NCBI GenBank assembly: GCA_937973685.1
Contig: CALJKJ010000004.1
Span: 1-64,000 of the forward strand
Direction of reading: 5' to 3'
Length of the DNA: 64,000 nucleotides
From: an uncultured Flavobacteriales bacterium
GTDB lineage: Bacteria > Bacteroidota > Bacteroidia > Flavobacteriales_D > Crocinitomicaceae
Of the stretch, positions 8,600-18,691 are shown piece after piece. Below the pieces are notes generated by a model. It ran no database searches and was not told the origin of the DNA. It saw only the letters and a list, made by a program, of their open reading frames with translations. The position numbers and the translations under genes were made by a program. Every line of letters starts with the position of its first letter. Position 1 is the stretch's first letter.

Positions 8600-11500
8600 A
8601 TGTATCGTGTTTTAGTCGTAGGTGTATTGTTCATTCATACAGTTTTGTTTTCTCAACCTTTTCAAGGGGTGAAAGCTGCACTGAAACCGACTAGTTCACA
8701 GCAAAAAGGAGCATCATGCGCGCCACCAAATAAATCCACGTATTTACAATACAACAATGTCCGTGCGATGATTCATACTGCGGGAAATTTGTGGCAAATT
8801 CCAGGTCAAAATTTCGCGCAATACGAAGTCCCTAAAAACTCTGGAATTATGGCGCTTTTTACTTCTGCACTTTGGTTAGGTGGAAAAGATGTCAATGGTC
8901 AATTGAAATTAGCAGCATTGCGTTACCGAGATGGCGCAGATTATTGGACGGGTCCACTTTCTAAAGATTTTGCTGAAATTGATGCCGCTGATTGTTACAA
9001 ATACGACAATCATTACATGTCGTCTCAGGATAAAGTTCGTGAATTTGATGCTTGGTTTATTGCAGGAGAATTGGACAACCAAAATGGCACGAACATTCAA
9101 AACTCAAAATTCCCTAATTATAAAATTCCAGATTTCATCAATGATTGGCCAGCTCATGGAGATGTGACCAAAGGTCAAGATTATTATTTAGCGCCCTTTT
9201 TTGACCGCGATAATAACGGAACCTACGAACCATCAAAAGGTGACTATCCATGGTACGATATAACTGGAACAAAAGATTGCAAAACTGACAGAAGGGTTTC
9301 CCTTTACGGAGATTTTAACCTTTGGTGGGTCATGAATGACAAAGGAAATATCCATACCGAATCGGGAGGTGAACCAATTGGTATGGAAATTCGTGCCCAA
9401 GCATTTGCATTTGCAACAAATGACGACATCAATAACATGACTTTTTATAATTACGAATTGATAAACCGAGGAACACAAACGCTTTTTGATACGTATTTTG
9501 GGATTTTCATCGATGGTGCATTGGGCAATCCTTTTGATGATTATGTAGGCTGTGATGTAAATAGAGGTTTGGGTTATGTCTACAATGGTTTTCAAATTGA
9601 TGCGGATAACAATGGCTACAAAGGGTATGGAGCTTCTCCTCCTGCTGTTGGGGTCGATTTTTTTGAAGGACCTTATCAAGACAATGATTCGATTGATAAT
9701 GCATTTGGAATTGGTATTAATGAAGCCTTAAATGGCATCGGATACGGTGATGGTATTGTCGACAATGAACGCTTTGGAATGCGCCGTTTCTTGTATTACA
9801 TCAACTCAGGTGGTGGTGCAAATCCTGCACAAACTGATCCAACATCAGCAACGGATTATTACAATTTCTTACAAGGTAAATGGAAGGATAACACACCATT
9901 TTACTACGGTGGAAGCGGACATATTTCTGACCCTGATGCCGATGCTACTACTCCTTGTGATTTTATGTTTCCAGGTGATACTGATCCACAAGGATGGGGA
10001 ACAAACGGAATTCCAAAACCATTTTGGACAGAGCAAACAGCAGGGAATCTTCCCTACGACCGTCGTTTTTTACAATCAGCGGGTCCATTTGTGTTAACTC
10101 CAGGAGCAATCAATAACATTACTGTTGGTGTTGTTTGGGCGCGTTCACCAGGTGGAGATCCATTTGCTTCTGTCAAAGCATTGCAGCGGGCTGATGACAA
10201 AGCTCAAGCTTTATTCGAAAATTGTTTCAAAGTATTGGAAGGTCCACACGCTCCTGACTTAGCAGCGCAAGAATTGGATAGAGAAGTGATCTTGTACCTG
10301 TCCAATGATAGTCCATCGAACAATACCAATGAATCGTATAAAGAATTAGATCCGTTTATCGTTTCTGCCTTGCCAAATCCTGATAAATATTACCGTTTCC
10401 AAGGATACATGATTTATCAATTAGCTAGTTCACAGGTAAGTGTTTCCGATTTGAGCGATCCAACTCGTGCACGTTTAGCAGCACAATGTGATAAAAAAGA
10501 TGGTGTTGCTCGCTTGATTAACTTTGAATACGACGAAGATTTGGAAGCGTCAATACCAGTTGAAAAAGTTGATGGCGCTAACGATGGCATCAAACATTCG
10601 TTTCGCATAACATCTGATTTATTTGCAACTGGCGATAAAAAATTGGTGAATTTCAAGCGCTATTATTATTTAGCAATTGCTTATGCACATAACAATTACG
10701 AACAATACAACCCAACTGATCCAAATGCATTAACAGGTCAAAAATTACCGTTTTTAGCTAGTAGAAAAGCTGCAATTGGTGAAGTAAAAGCAATTACTGT
10801 TATTCCACACAAAAGTAACCCAGAAGCTAATGGAACAGCTTTCTTTTCTGCTTATGGATTGCAACCTGAAATCACACGTATAGATGGACGAGGAAACGGG
10901 ATGAATTTCTTAAACCTAACGCAAGAAAGCGAAGATGAAATCATCACAACTGGTTCAGCTGATGAAGTAACGTACGCCGCAAATGGTGGACCAATCAATG
11001 TAAAAATTGTCGATCCATTGAATGTTGTAGGGGGCTATTTCACGTGTAAATTTTACAATAATCCAGGTTTGCCAATCGATTCTGCAAATTGGGTAATTTA
11101 CCGACATGCAACCGTTGGCGGCGCGGTTATTGATTCTGTTACAGCCGAAACTTCTATTACTGTCGATAACGAACAACTAATTCCACAATGGGGGATTTCT
11201 GTTCAAATCAACAACATACCTTACTATGCTGTTAGTTCAGCTGTTCAAGGTCCCGAATACCGTTTGTTTACTGATCCAATTGCTGCAACAATGGAGGTAG
11301 TAGATTCAACTAAGAATTGGCTGTCATTTGTTTCCGATGACGATTCGTTTGCGCCAACTAATTGGATTCGTTCAGGAACATATGCACCACAAGCCTCCGA
11401 AGACAATCCTGCATTGGGTTATAACAATCCAACCTGTTTTCCAGATAATTCAACTGTTGATCCGCTGAAAAAATACGCGAAATTACTCAATGGCGGAATA

Positions 11501-12580
11501 ACTCATTTCTCTCTCGTCGGGAGACAATGTGCGTACATGCCGTATGCTGTTCCTACTGCTTTTTCAACTTTTGCATCTACTTTAGCACAAGCTACTTTGG
11601 CTCGAGCGAGTTCGGTAGACATCGTTTTCACGAATGATCGCTCGAAATGGACGCGTTGTGCTGTATTGGAATTGTGTGCAGATCCCAATTTAGCTATTGG
11701 TAATGCAGTAGCAGGTACATTACGTGAACAATTGAGCGTCGATAAAAACGGAAATCCTGATGGAACAGGTACAAAAGGAATGAGCTGGTTCCCAGGTTAC
11801 GCAATCGACTTGGAAACAGGAAAACGCTTGCACATGGCATTTGGTGAAAACTCCTTTTTAGGTGGATTTAATGGGTCAGACATGAAATGGAATCCAACGA
11901 GTGACCTGTACAACAACAACATGCCCGTTTTAGGGGGACAACATCCGGTTTACGTTTTTGGAGTAGATATCAACGGAACCAATTGTCCAGCATACGATGG
12001 ACAAAACAATTGGGTTTACGACCAGTTAAAAACGGCTTCTGCAACAAGTTACCGCAATGCTTTTACCAATTGTATGTGGGTAGTGAATCCCTTATTGACT
12101 GAAGGAAAAGAATTGTTGAGTACAACAGTTCGCATCAAGTTGCGTATCAATAAAGAATACGAACGCTACACTGCCACAGGATTGAATAATGGGTTACCAA
12201 TGTATGCGTGGGGCATGGATGGGTATGAAACAAAATTGAATGATCAAATCTCACTTTCTCAAGTGTTGAAACAAATAAATGTTGTCCCAAATCCGTATTA
12301 TGCATTTTCAGAATACGAACGCAACAAAGTCGATCAACGCATAAAAATTATCAACTTACCTGAAAAATGTACCGTTACCATTTACAACGTTTCGGGCAAA
12401 TTAATCAATCAATTCAAAAAAGATAATGTGCAAACATTTATCGATTGGAACTTGATTAATCGGGTAGGTATTCCAATTTCATCGGGCGTTTATATCATTC
12501 ACATTGATGTGCCAAATGTAGGAGAAACGGTACGAAAAGCATTCATTGCGATGCGTGCTGTCGACTTACAAGGATTTTAA
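8600..12580 (+). CDS. Very large secreted protein with a T9SS-like C-terminal domain
   Basis: This 1326-residue protein has a signal peptide (MYRVLVVGVLFIHTVLFSQ). The long body is rich in aromatic, Asn and Asp residues, with no domain that I can name. The last about 90 residues (from INVVPNPYYAFSEYE) resemble a T9SS type A sorting domain: a VPNP motif, a 'VTIYNVSGKLI' strand and 'ISSGVYIIHIDV', but then an extra tail (VRKAFIAMRAVDLQGF). I infer export across the outer membrane by the type IX system and cell-surface or extracellular location. The gene follows the M28 peptidase on the same strand. Its stop is shared with the convergent kinase gene in a TTAA palindrome (12577-12580). The function is unknown. 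Confidence 0.8.
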   Translation: MYRVLVVGVLFIHTVLFSQPFQGVKAALKPTSSQQKGASCAPPNKSTYLQYNNVRAMIHTAGNLWQIPGQNFAQYEVPKNSGIMALFTSALWLGGKDVNGQLKLAALRYRDGADYWTGPLSKDFAEIDAADCYKYDNHYMSSQDKVREFDAWFIAGELDNQNGTNIQNSKFPNYKIPDFINDWPAHGDVTKGQDYYLAPFFDRDNNGTYEPSKGDYPWYDITGTKDCKTDRRVSLYGDFNLWWVMNDKGNIHTESGGEPIGMEIRAQAFAFATNDDINNMTFYNYELINRGTQTLFDTYFGIFIDGALGNPFDDYVGCDVNRGLGYVYNGFQIDADNNGYKGYGASPPAVGVDFFEGPYQDNDSIDNAFGIGINEALNGIGYGDGIVDNERFGMRRFLYYINSGGGANPAQTDPTSATDYYNFLQGKWKDNTPFYYGGSGHISDPDADATTPCDFMFPGDTDPQGWGTNGIPKPFWTEQTAGNLPYDRRFLQSAGPFVLTPGAINNITVGVVWARSPGGDPFASVKALQRADDKAQALFENCFKVLEGPHAPDLAAQELDREVILYLSNDSPSNNTNESYKELDPFIVSALPNPDKYYRFQGYMIYQLASSQVSVSDLSDPTRARLAAQCDKKDGVARLINFEYDEDLEASIPVEKVDGANDGIKHSFRITSDLFATGDKKLVNFKRYYYLAIAYAHNNYEQYNPTDPNALTGQKLPFLASRKAAIGEVKAITVIPHKSNPEANGTAFFSAYGLQPEITRIDGRGNGMNFLNLTQESEDEIITTGSADEVTYAANGGPINVKIVDPLNVVGGYFTCKFYNNPGLPIDSANWVIYRHATVGGAVIDSVTAETSITVDNEQLIPQWGISVQINNIPYYAVSSAVQGPEYRLFTDPIAATMEVVDSTKNWLSFVSDDDSFAPTNWIRSGTYAPQASEDNPALGYNNPTCFPDNSTVDPLKKYAKLLNGGITHFSLVGRQCAYMPYAVPTAFSTFASTLAQATLARASSVDIVFTNDRSKWTRCAVLELCADPNLAIGNAVAGTLREQLSVDKNGNPDGTGTKGMSWFPGYAIDLETGKRLHMAFGENSFLGGFNGSDMKWNPTSDLYNNNMPVLGGQHPVYVFGVDINGTNCPAYDGQNNWVYDQLKTASATSYRNAFTNCMWVVNPLLTEGKELLSTTVRIKLRINKEYERYTATGLNNGLPMYAWGMDGYETKLNDQISLSQVLKQINVVPNPYYAFSEYERNKVDQRIKIINLPEKCTVTIYNVSGKLINQFKKDNVQTFIDWNLINRVGIPISSGVYIIHIDVPNVGETVRKAFIAMRAVDLQGF

Positions 12581-14136
12581 CGATATGGAAGACTAATACG
12601 GAACGTAGTTCCTTTTCCTAGTTCAGAACGAAGGACATAAACTTTTCCGTTGTGGTATTCTTTGACAATTCGTTTGACCAAAGAAAGTCCAAGACCCCAG
12701 CCTCGTTTTTTGGTGGTAAATCCTGGTTCAAATATCGATTTGAACTGTTTTGGTGACAACCCCTTTCCAGTATCTGTGATATCAATATTCACCCATTCAG
12801 GAGCAATGGAAACTAATACATGAATCGATCCTTTTGATTCCATTGCATCAACAGCATTTTTCAAGATATTTTCCATTACCCATTCAATTAAAGGGGCATT
12901 GTGGGAAATCACGAGGGGTTCATTTGATAATTCGTATGTCAAAGCCACTTTTTGTGAAATGCGTGGACGCAAATAATTGATAACGCGAATGACGGTTTCA
13001 TGTATGTCTGCTGCTTGCAATTGTGTTTTGGAGCCTATTTTTGAGAATCGTTGCGATACCGCTTCTAAGCGTTCAACATCTTTTTGCATTTCACCAATAA
13101 TACTCGGATCAATTTGTTGGGCTTCTAACAATTGAACCCAAGCCATTAAGGATGAAAGCGGTGTGCCAAGTTGATGCGCTGTTTCTTTCGCCATTCCGGC
13201 CCAAACCTGATTTTGCTCTGCTTTTCGAAAGGTACTGAACAACAAATAACCAATCAAAATAAACAGTCCAATGATGATGAATTGAATGTATGGGTAAAAT
13301 TGTAATTGCTTTAATTCGTCCGAATTATCAAAGAAAAGTTGATAGTTTTGGTGCTTGCCAAAAGAGATAGCAATGGGATTATTGACCAAAGCTAGTTCTT
13401 GAATGGTCTTCTTAAGCAGTTCAGGATCGGTTAATTTTTTTGGAATGTTGGTTGCAATTAATGAATCTTGTTGCTGATTCGTTAAGACCAAAGGAATTAG
13501 TCGGGCATCTTTGATCAACTCATTATTAAAAGCTTGAATTAACGAATCACGCTCTCTTTCCAATTGGATGGTTTGTTTGGTATCTGAATAATAATAAGTC
13601 ATTGTTAATCCATCAGCTACTTCAATTGGTAAGGGAGGATTTTTTTTACTCCATAATCGTGCGAGTTGCAACAAACTATCCTCATACACTGCGACCAATT
13701 CTTTTTCTGAGAATGACGGGTGTTTTTTTCGCAAGGAAGTTGTGTCAAAATCAATATTTACGGAACCAGAAACAATGTTGTTATCATCAACTAAAATGAC
13801 GGGGATGTCTTTGTTTTCAACGATTATTTTTAACGGAAAGGTGTAATCAGGAAAGGCATCACCAACAATGGGTTTGGAAATTTCGGTTGATGCATCGATG
13901 TACAATTGAATCTTTTTGCGTTCATAATTACGCAGTTGATTGAATGTTTTGTTTGTAAATTCAACTAATTCAGCTTTCTTTTTTATCGCATCAACCCATT
14001 GTTTAGCACGTAATAATTCCCTGTCCGATACTTTTTGAACCGTAGAATTAGATACCCAAAGTGAAATACCGACAAGCACCAATGCTACAAAGAGTAGCAC
14101 CAACTTCCATTTTTGTTTTGTTGAATAAAGATTCAT
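12577..14136 (-). CDS. Membrane-bound sensor histidine kinase
   Basis: This two-component kinase of 519 residues is anchored by an N-terminal transmembrane helix (KLVLLFVALVLVGISLWV) and a second one near residue 285 (FIIIGLFILIGYLLF), enclosing a periplasmic sensor region of about 250 residues with no domain I recognise. The H-box is ETAHQLGTPLSSLMAW. The ATPase domain has an N-box (ENILKNAVDAM), DITDTGKGL and a G2 box (KRGWGLGLSLVKR). I chose the ATG at 14136; an upstream in-frame TTG at 14160 gives 8 more residues but precedes no better signal. No response regulator lies next to it, so it is an orphan kinase. Confidence 0.9.
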   Translation of the reverse strand: MNLYSTKQKWKLVLLFVALVLVGISLWVSNSTVQKVSDRELLRAKQWVDAIKKKAELVEFTNKTFNQLRNYERKKIQLYIDASTEISKPIVGDAFPDYTFPLKIIVENKDIPVILVDDNNIVSGSVNIDFDTTSLRKKHPSFSEKELVAVYEDSLLQLARLWSKKNPPLPIEVADGLTMTYYYSDTKQTIQLERERDSLIQAFNNELIKDARLIPLVLTNQQQDSLIATNIPKKLTDPELLKKTIQELALVNNPIAISFGKHQNYQLFFDNSDELKQLQFYPYIQFIIIGLFILIGYLLFSTFRKAEQNQVWAGMAKETAHQLGTPLSSLMAWVQLLEAQQIDPSIIGEMQKDVERLEAVSQRFSKIGSKTQLQAADIHETVIRVINYLRPRISQKVALTYELSNEPLVISHNAPLIEWVMENILKNAVDAMESKGSIHVLVSIAPEWVNIDITDTGKGLSPKQFKSIFEPGFTTKKRGWGLGLSLVKRIVKEYHNGKVYVLRSELGKGTTFRISLPYR

Positions 14137-14251
14137 CGTCAGCGAATGTACAAAATTCAATTGATTTTTCGATTTACAGGTATTTTATAAAAAACGGTAA
14201 TTGTTCGGATAAGTAATGTAACAAAATTTCAATTTGTTCGTATAGTTTACT

Positions 14252-16945
14252 ATGACAAAGTGGCAACGCGTTCGGAAAATAAGTAGCTGGTTCTTCGGTA
14301 GCATTCTTGCAATAATGTTACTAATTACTGGTGCAATCTATTTTTTCAAAGATGAAATCATACAAATTGCTGTAGGCGAGATAAATAATCACCTGAAAGC
14401 GAAGGTGGAAGTCAAAAAAGTTGACTTGACATTTTGGGCCACATTCCCAAATCTATCCATCGATTTCAATGAAATTTTCATTCAAGACGCGTTACCAAAT
14501 AGCACCAAAAAAGATACACTCTTATATTCCGAACAAATTCGATTGAAGTTCGATCCAATGGATATTTGGAATGAAAAGTACGATGTCAAACAGATTAATG
14601 TAGCCCCAGGAACAATAAAATTAGTTGTAAATAAAAAGGGCGAAGTCAACTACGATATTTTTAAACCAGCTAATGAACGCTCGTCGGATAAGTTCCACAT
14701 GTCGTTGAAAGCAGTTGAAATTGCTGATTTACGTTTTATTTACGCGAACAAACTACAAGGTCAAAAATACGCAACTACCTTTCAAGACGTAGCCTTAAAT
14801 GGAGATTTCTCAGAAGAAGAGTTTACAGTTCACACCGATGCTGCGTTCACTATTCACCGCATTCAAAATGGATTGGTACCTTTTGTCATTAATCAACCTG
14901 CTACGACATCAATCGATTTAATTGTCAATCAAAAAGCGGGAACGGTTTCGTTGCCTAGCGGTAAAATTAATTTAGCAGGATTGCCATTTGATGTAAACTT
15001 TTTTCTCGACAGCTCTTCTTTTAAAACTCAAATCAAAGCGGAATCATTAGCACTGGAAGATGTTGCCAATAAATTAGCTTGGAAAGAAGTCAAACAAGTC
15101 AACAAGTTTAAAGGAAGTGGAACTGCACGTTTTCTGTTAAATGTTGCGACTGATCTTGGTGTCGATGCCTATCCACAAATTGACTGTCAGTTTTCCATTA
15201 ACAAAGGGAAATTAACAGAACCTTCACAAGGGTTAACAATAAGCAATTTGTTTTTAGATGGAAAATACTCGACCTTGAAAGGAAAAGGAAACGAAGAATT
15301 ACTGTTGAATAATGTTTCTTTTCATTCGTTTAGTGGACCATTCAAAGGAAATCTTGCAATCAAACAATTTGATGCGCCAACCTATACTGGAAATGCAAAC
15401 GGCTCAGTTGATTTAGGAATGATCCATGCACTTTTTCACTTGCCGAAAATCAATAAAATTTCGGGTAAAGTAGGGGTAAATAGCCGTTTTAAATTAGTTA
15501 CCTTACTTTCAGATGCTGGTTCAACAATTGAAGTGGCTGATGGAAATGGCGCCGCTCAACTGAACAATGTGCATTTTCAATTAATTGATGATTCACGAAA
15601 GTTCAGCAATATCAACGGAAAAATCATGCTGAATAAAACAGCTGCTGTTCTCGAAAATTTGCGTGTTCAATTAGGAAAATCGGACATAAAAATCAATGGT
15701 CTGTTTAATCATGTTGACGCTTTTTTACAAGACAGAGCAAATTTAGCGGTTGAGGTAACAGCTGAAAGTAGAAAAATTGATTTGGAGGATTTCACCAATA
15801 CCGTTGGTATTCAAACAACATCAGGTGGAAATGCTGCGTCAAACAAAAAAGAATGGTTGTTGCCAACGATGATTGATGGTTCCGTTTTACTCGATTTGGG
15901 AACATTAGTTTTAAACCAACATCACTTTACCCAAATTCATGGTGACATGAAAGTTGGTAATCGCATCATTCAAATCAATCAGTTAACAGGAACAAGTGCA
16001 GGTGCAGCTGTAAGTGGTGGATTAACAGTGCAAGAATCAGCACCGGAACGTTTTGAAATTGCCACGAAATTGGCATCAACATCCATTGACTTTAAACGTG
16101 TTTTCAACGAGTGGAACAATTTTGAACAAGATGTCATCAATGCGGATAATATTTCCGGAAGAGCAGAAGTTGTGTTGGATTTGAAAGCGCCATTTGATTT
16201 CAATACAGGGATTATCAAAGAAGCAATCGTCGCTCAAATCCAGTTAGCGGTATATGACGGGAAACTCAAAAATGTTGAGACGTTTCGACAGTTAACGGCG
16301 GATTTAAAATCGCCAAAAACACGTGTTGTTTTTAGTCCCAAAGAAATTGATGTACTGCAATCAAAATTAAGTAATTTGACGTTTGACAAATTAGAAAACA
16401 CGATTTACATTCGAAATTCCACCTTGATTATTCCAAAAATGGATATCCATTCGTCGGCATTAGATATGACGTTGGAAGGTTCTCATTCCTTTGAAAACAT
16501 TATTGATTATCGTTTTTCGTTCCGTTTACGCGATTTGAAAATAAACAAAGACGAATCGGAATTTGGTGAAGTAATTGACGATGAAACTGGTGTGCGCATA
16601 TTTGTCCGTATGTTTGGCAAATTGGATGATCCAACAATTATTTGGGATCAAAAAGCACGCAAAGACCAAGCAAAGGAAAACCGCGAGCAAGCTAAAAAAG
16701 AGGCGATGTCAATTTTAAAATCAGAACTTGGCCTGTTTAAAAAAGACACAACAATCAAAGCTTATCAACCAAAAGTACAGCAACGCGAAGAACTTAAAAT
16801 TGAGTTTGGCAAAGAAGAAGTTGATCCTGCTATTCTTGAAAAGGAAAAGAAGAAGAAACAATCCAAAATCGCCAAGTTTGGTGACAAACTCAAAGAAGAG
16901 AATAAAAAGCAAAAAGAGAAAGAAGTAGAATTCTCTGTAGAATAA
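14252..16945 (+). CDS. AsmA family protein
   Basis: This 897-residue AsmA-like protein has one N-terminal transmembrane helix (about residues 14-34) followed by a long repetitive beta-rich periplasmic region and an AsmA C-terminal-type segment around residues 640-820. The family is linked to outer-membrane assembly and, for larger relatives, lipid transport between membranes; which applies here is unknown. The last about 80 residues are a highly charged Lys/Glu-rich, probably helical tail. The gene is monocistronic: a divergent kinase gene lies upstream and a strong terminator lies 2 bp after the stop. Confidence 0.85.
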   Translation: MTKWQRVRKISSWFFGSILAIMLLITGAIYFFKDEIIQIAVGEINNHLKAKVEVKKVDLTFWATFPNLSIDFNEIFIQDALPNSTKKDTLLYSEQIRLKFDPMDIWNEKYDVKQINVAPGTIKLVVNKKGEVNYDIFKPANERSSDKFHMSLKAVEIADLRFIYANKLQGQKYATTFQDVALNGDFSEEEFTVHTDAAFTIHRIQNGLVPFVINQPATTSIDLIVNQKAGTVSLPSGKINLAGLPFDVNFFLDSSSFKTQIKAESLALEDVANKLAWKEVKQVNKFKGSGTARFLLNVATDLGVDAYPQIDCQFSINKGKLTEPSQGLTISNLFLDGKYSTLKGKGNEELLLNNVSFHSFSGPFKGNLAIKQFDAPTYTGNANGSVDLGMIHALFHLPKINKISGKVGVNSRFKLVTLLSDAGSTIEVADGNGAAQLNNVHFQLIDDSRKFSNINGKIMLNKTAAVLENLRVQLGKSDIKINGLFNHVDAFLQDRANLAVEVTAESRKIDLEDFTNTVGIQTTSGGNAASNKKEWLLPTMIDGSVLLDLGTLVLNQHHFTQIHGDMKVGNRIIQINQLTGTSAGAAVSGGLTVQESAPERFEIATKLASTSIDFKRVFNEWNNFEQDVINADNISGRAEVVLDLKAPFDFNTGIIKEAIVAQIQLAVYDGKLKNVETFRQLTADLKSPKTRVVFSPKEIDVLQSKLSNLTFDKLENTIYIRNSTLIIPKMDIHSSALDMTLEGSHSFENIIDYRFSFRLRDLKINKDESEFGEVIDDETGVRIFVRMFGKLDDPTIIWDQKARKDQAKENREQAKKEAMSILKSELGLFKKDTTIKAYQPKVQQREELKIEFGKEEVDPAILEKEKKKKQSKIAKFGDKLKEENKKQKEKEVEFSVE

Positions 16946-16947
16946 AA

Positions 16948-16983
16948 AAAGCGGTGTTTTATATAGAACACCGCTTTATTGTT
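16948..16983. terminator. Bidirectional intrinsic terminator between asmA-like gene and fumarase
   Basis: An 11-bp perfect stem pairs AAAGCGGTGTT (16948-16958) with AACACCGCTTT (16967-16977) around an 8-nt loop. T-rich sequence follows on the plus strand and A-rich sequence precedes it. It lies between convergent genes. Confidence 0.88.
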
Positions 16984-16996
16984 TTAGTCAGTATTA

Positions 16997-18601
16997 CTAT
17001 AAATTTTCGAAAAAGTCATTTCCTTTGTCATCGGTAATGATAAACGCAGGGAAATCTTTGATAGTGATTTTGCGAACTGCTTCCATACCCATTTCTTCAA
17101 AGTCAATTACTTCAACAGAAAGGATGTTCTCTTTTGCAAGAATTGCAGCTGGTCCTCCAACAGAACCTAAATAGAATCCTCCGTATTTTTGACACGCATT
17201 GGTCACGTCTTTCGAACGATTTCCTTTTGCTAACATAATCATACTTCCACCTAAACTTTGGAATAGGTCAACATACGCATCCATTCTTCCTGCTGTTGTT
17301 GGTCCAAAACTTCCTGAAGGCATTCCTTCTGGTGTTTTTGCTGGCCCAGCATAGTACACAGGGTGATTTTTGAAATAATCTGGCAATGGTTTTCCAGCGT
17401 CTACTAACTCTTTCAATTTTGCATGCGCCATGTCGCGCGCTACGATCAACGTTCCGTTCAACTTCAAACGCGTTTTAATCGGATATTGTGACAATTCTGC
17501 TAATACTTCTGCCATCGGGCGATCCAAATCAATCGTTACTGGTGGTTGTAATTGTGGCGGCATTTCTGGCAACAAACGACGTGGATTCTTTTCAAGTTGC
17601 TCTAAAAATAAGCCGTCTTTTGTGATTTTCGCTTTGATATTTCTATCGGCAGAACACGAAACACCAAGTCCAACTGGACAAGATGCAGCATGGCGAGGCA
17701 AACGAATCACGCGTACATCGTGTGTGAAATATTTCCCACCAAATTGCGCTCCAATAGTCGATTTTTGACAAATTTTATTGACGCGTTTTTCCCATTCCAA
17801 ATCGCGGAAAGCTTGTCCGCCCATGTTTCCTTCGGTTGGCAGGTGATCAAAATACCCAGCTGATGCTTTTTTCACTGCGGATAAATTTGCCTCTGCAGAA
17901 GTCCCACCAATCACCAAAGCTAAATGGTAAGGTGGACAAGCAGCAGTTCCAAGGTCCATTATTTTCTCTTTCACGAAAGCTTCCAAAGAAGCATCGTTTA
18001 ACAATGATTTTGTCTTTTGGTACAAGAACGATTTGTTCGCTGAGCCGCCACCTTTTGCCAAAAACAAAAACTCGTATTTTGATCCAGATGTAGCGTACAA
18101 GTCGATTTGAGCAGGTAAATTACTCCCCGAATTCTTCTCTTCGAACATGCTTAATGGCACGACTTGCGAAAAGCGTAAGTTTTTTTCTTGGTACGTATTA
18201 AAAATTCCTTTAGACAGGTATTCAGCGTCGTTGACACCGGTGTATACATTTTCACCTTTTTTACCAATTACAATTGCTGTACCAGTATCCTGACAAGATG
18301 GTAATTGACCTTCAGCAGCAACCGTCGCGTTTTGCAATAAATTATAGGCAACAAAACGGTCGTTATCTGTCGCTTCTGGATCGTCCAAAATGGCACGTAA
18401 TTTTTCCAAGTGACTCGCTCTTAAATAGAAAGAAACATCACTCAACGCTTCTTGCGCCAATAGTTCCAATCCTTTTGGATCAATTGAAATGATTTCACGA
18501 TCACCCAATCTTTCAACGCGCACAAAGTCGGAAGAGATTTTGCGATAAGTCGTTGAATCTGCTAAAATTGGATAAGGATCTTGGTAAAAAAAATCTGCCA
18601 T
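16997..18601 (-). CDS. Fumarate hydratase, class I (iron-sulfur)
   Basis: This enzyme catalyses the reversible hydration of fumarate to malate in the citric acid cycle. The 534-residue length matches the single-chain class I ([4Fe-4S]) fumarases. The three cluster-type cysteines are visible in LPSCQDTGTA (about residue 103), LGTAACPPYH (about 222) and ASCPVGLGVS (about 316). The C-terminal domain holds 'GPTTAGRMD', typical of the family. A class I enzyme is oxygen-sensitive, unlike class II. A -7-like box TACCTTTG lies 24 nt upstream of the ATG; the radical SAM gene lies 90 bp further upstream on the same strand. Confidence 0.95.
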   Translation of the reverse strand: MADFFYQDPYPILADSTTYRKISSDFVRVERLGDREIISIDPKGLELLAQEALSDVSFYLRASHLEKLRAILDDPEATDNDRFVAYNLLQNATVAAEGQLPSCQDTGTAIVIGKKGENVYTGVNDAEYLSKGIFNTYQEKNLRFSQVVPLSMFEEKNSGSNLPAQIDLYATSGSKYEFLFLAKGGGSANKSFLYQKTKSLLNDASLEAFVKEKIMDLGTAACPPYHLALVIGGTSAEANLSAVKKASAGYFDHLPTEGNMGGQAFRDLEWEKRVNKICQKSTIGAQFGGKYFTHDVRVIRLPRHAASCPVGLGVSCSADRNIKAKITKDGLFLEQLEKNPRRLLPEMPPQLQPPVTIDLDRPMAEVLAELSQYPIKTRLKLNGTLIVARDMAHAKLKELVDAGKPLPDYFKNHPVYYAGPAKTPEGMPSGSFGPTTAGRMDAYVDLFQSLGGSMIMLAKGNRSKDVTNACQKYGGFYLGSVGGPAAILAKENILSVEVIDFEEMGMEAVRKITIKDFPAFIITDDKGNDFFENL

Positions 18602-18625
18602 GTTTGTTGTTTTATTATCGAATTA

Positions 18626-18633
18626 CAAAGGTA
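18626..18633 (-). promoter_or_regulatory. Bacteroidota -7 box upstream of fumarase
   Basis: On the minus strand this reads TACCTTTG, a full match to TAnnTTTG, 24 nt before the fumarase ATG. I see no good TTTG/TTG at -33, so it is a partial promoter. Confidence 0.5.
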
Positions 18634-18691
18634 ATCAATCTCATTTAGTATGCGAAAAACAGGGGATTAAAAACGTGAATAAAACTATAAT

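Noticed and set aside
9233..9679. A 148-residue antisense open frame inside the giant secreted protein gene
   Set aside because: It is a shadow of the strong plus-strand coding frame with no promoter box, signal or family similarity.
14137..14160. TTG start giving 8 extra residues on the sensor kinase
   Set aside because: An ATG at 14136 is available directly before the transmembrane helix, and a degenerate -7-like box overlaps the TTG.
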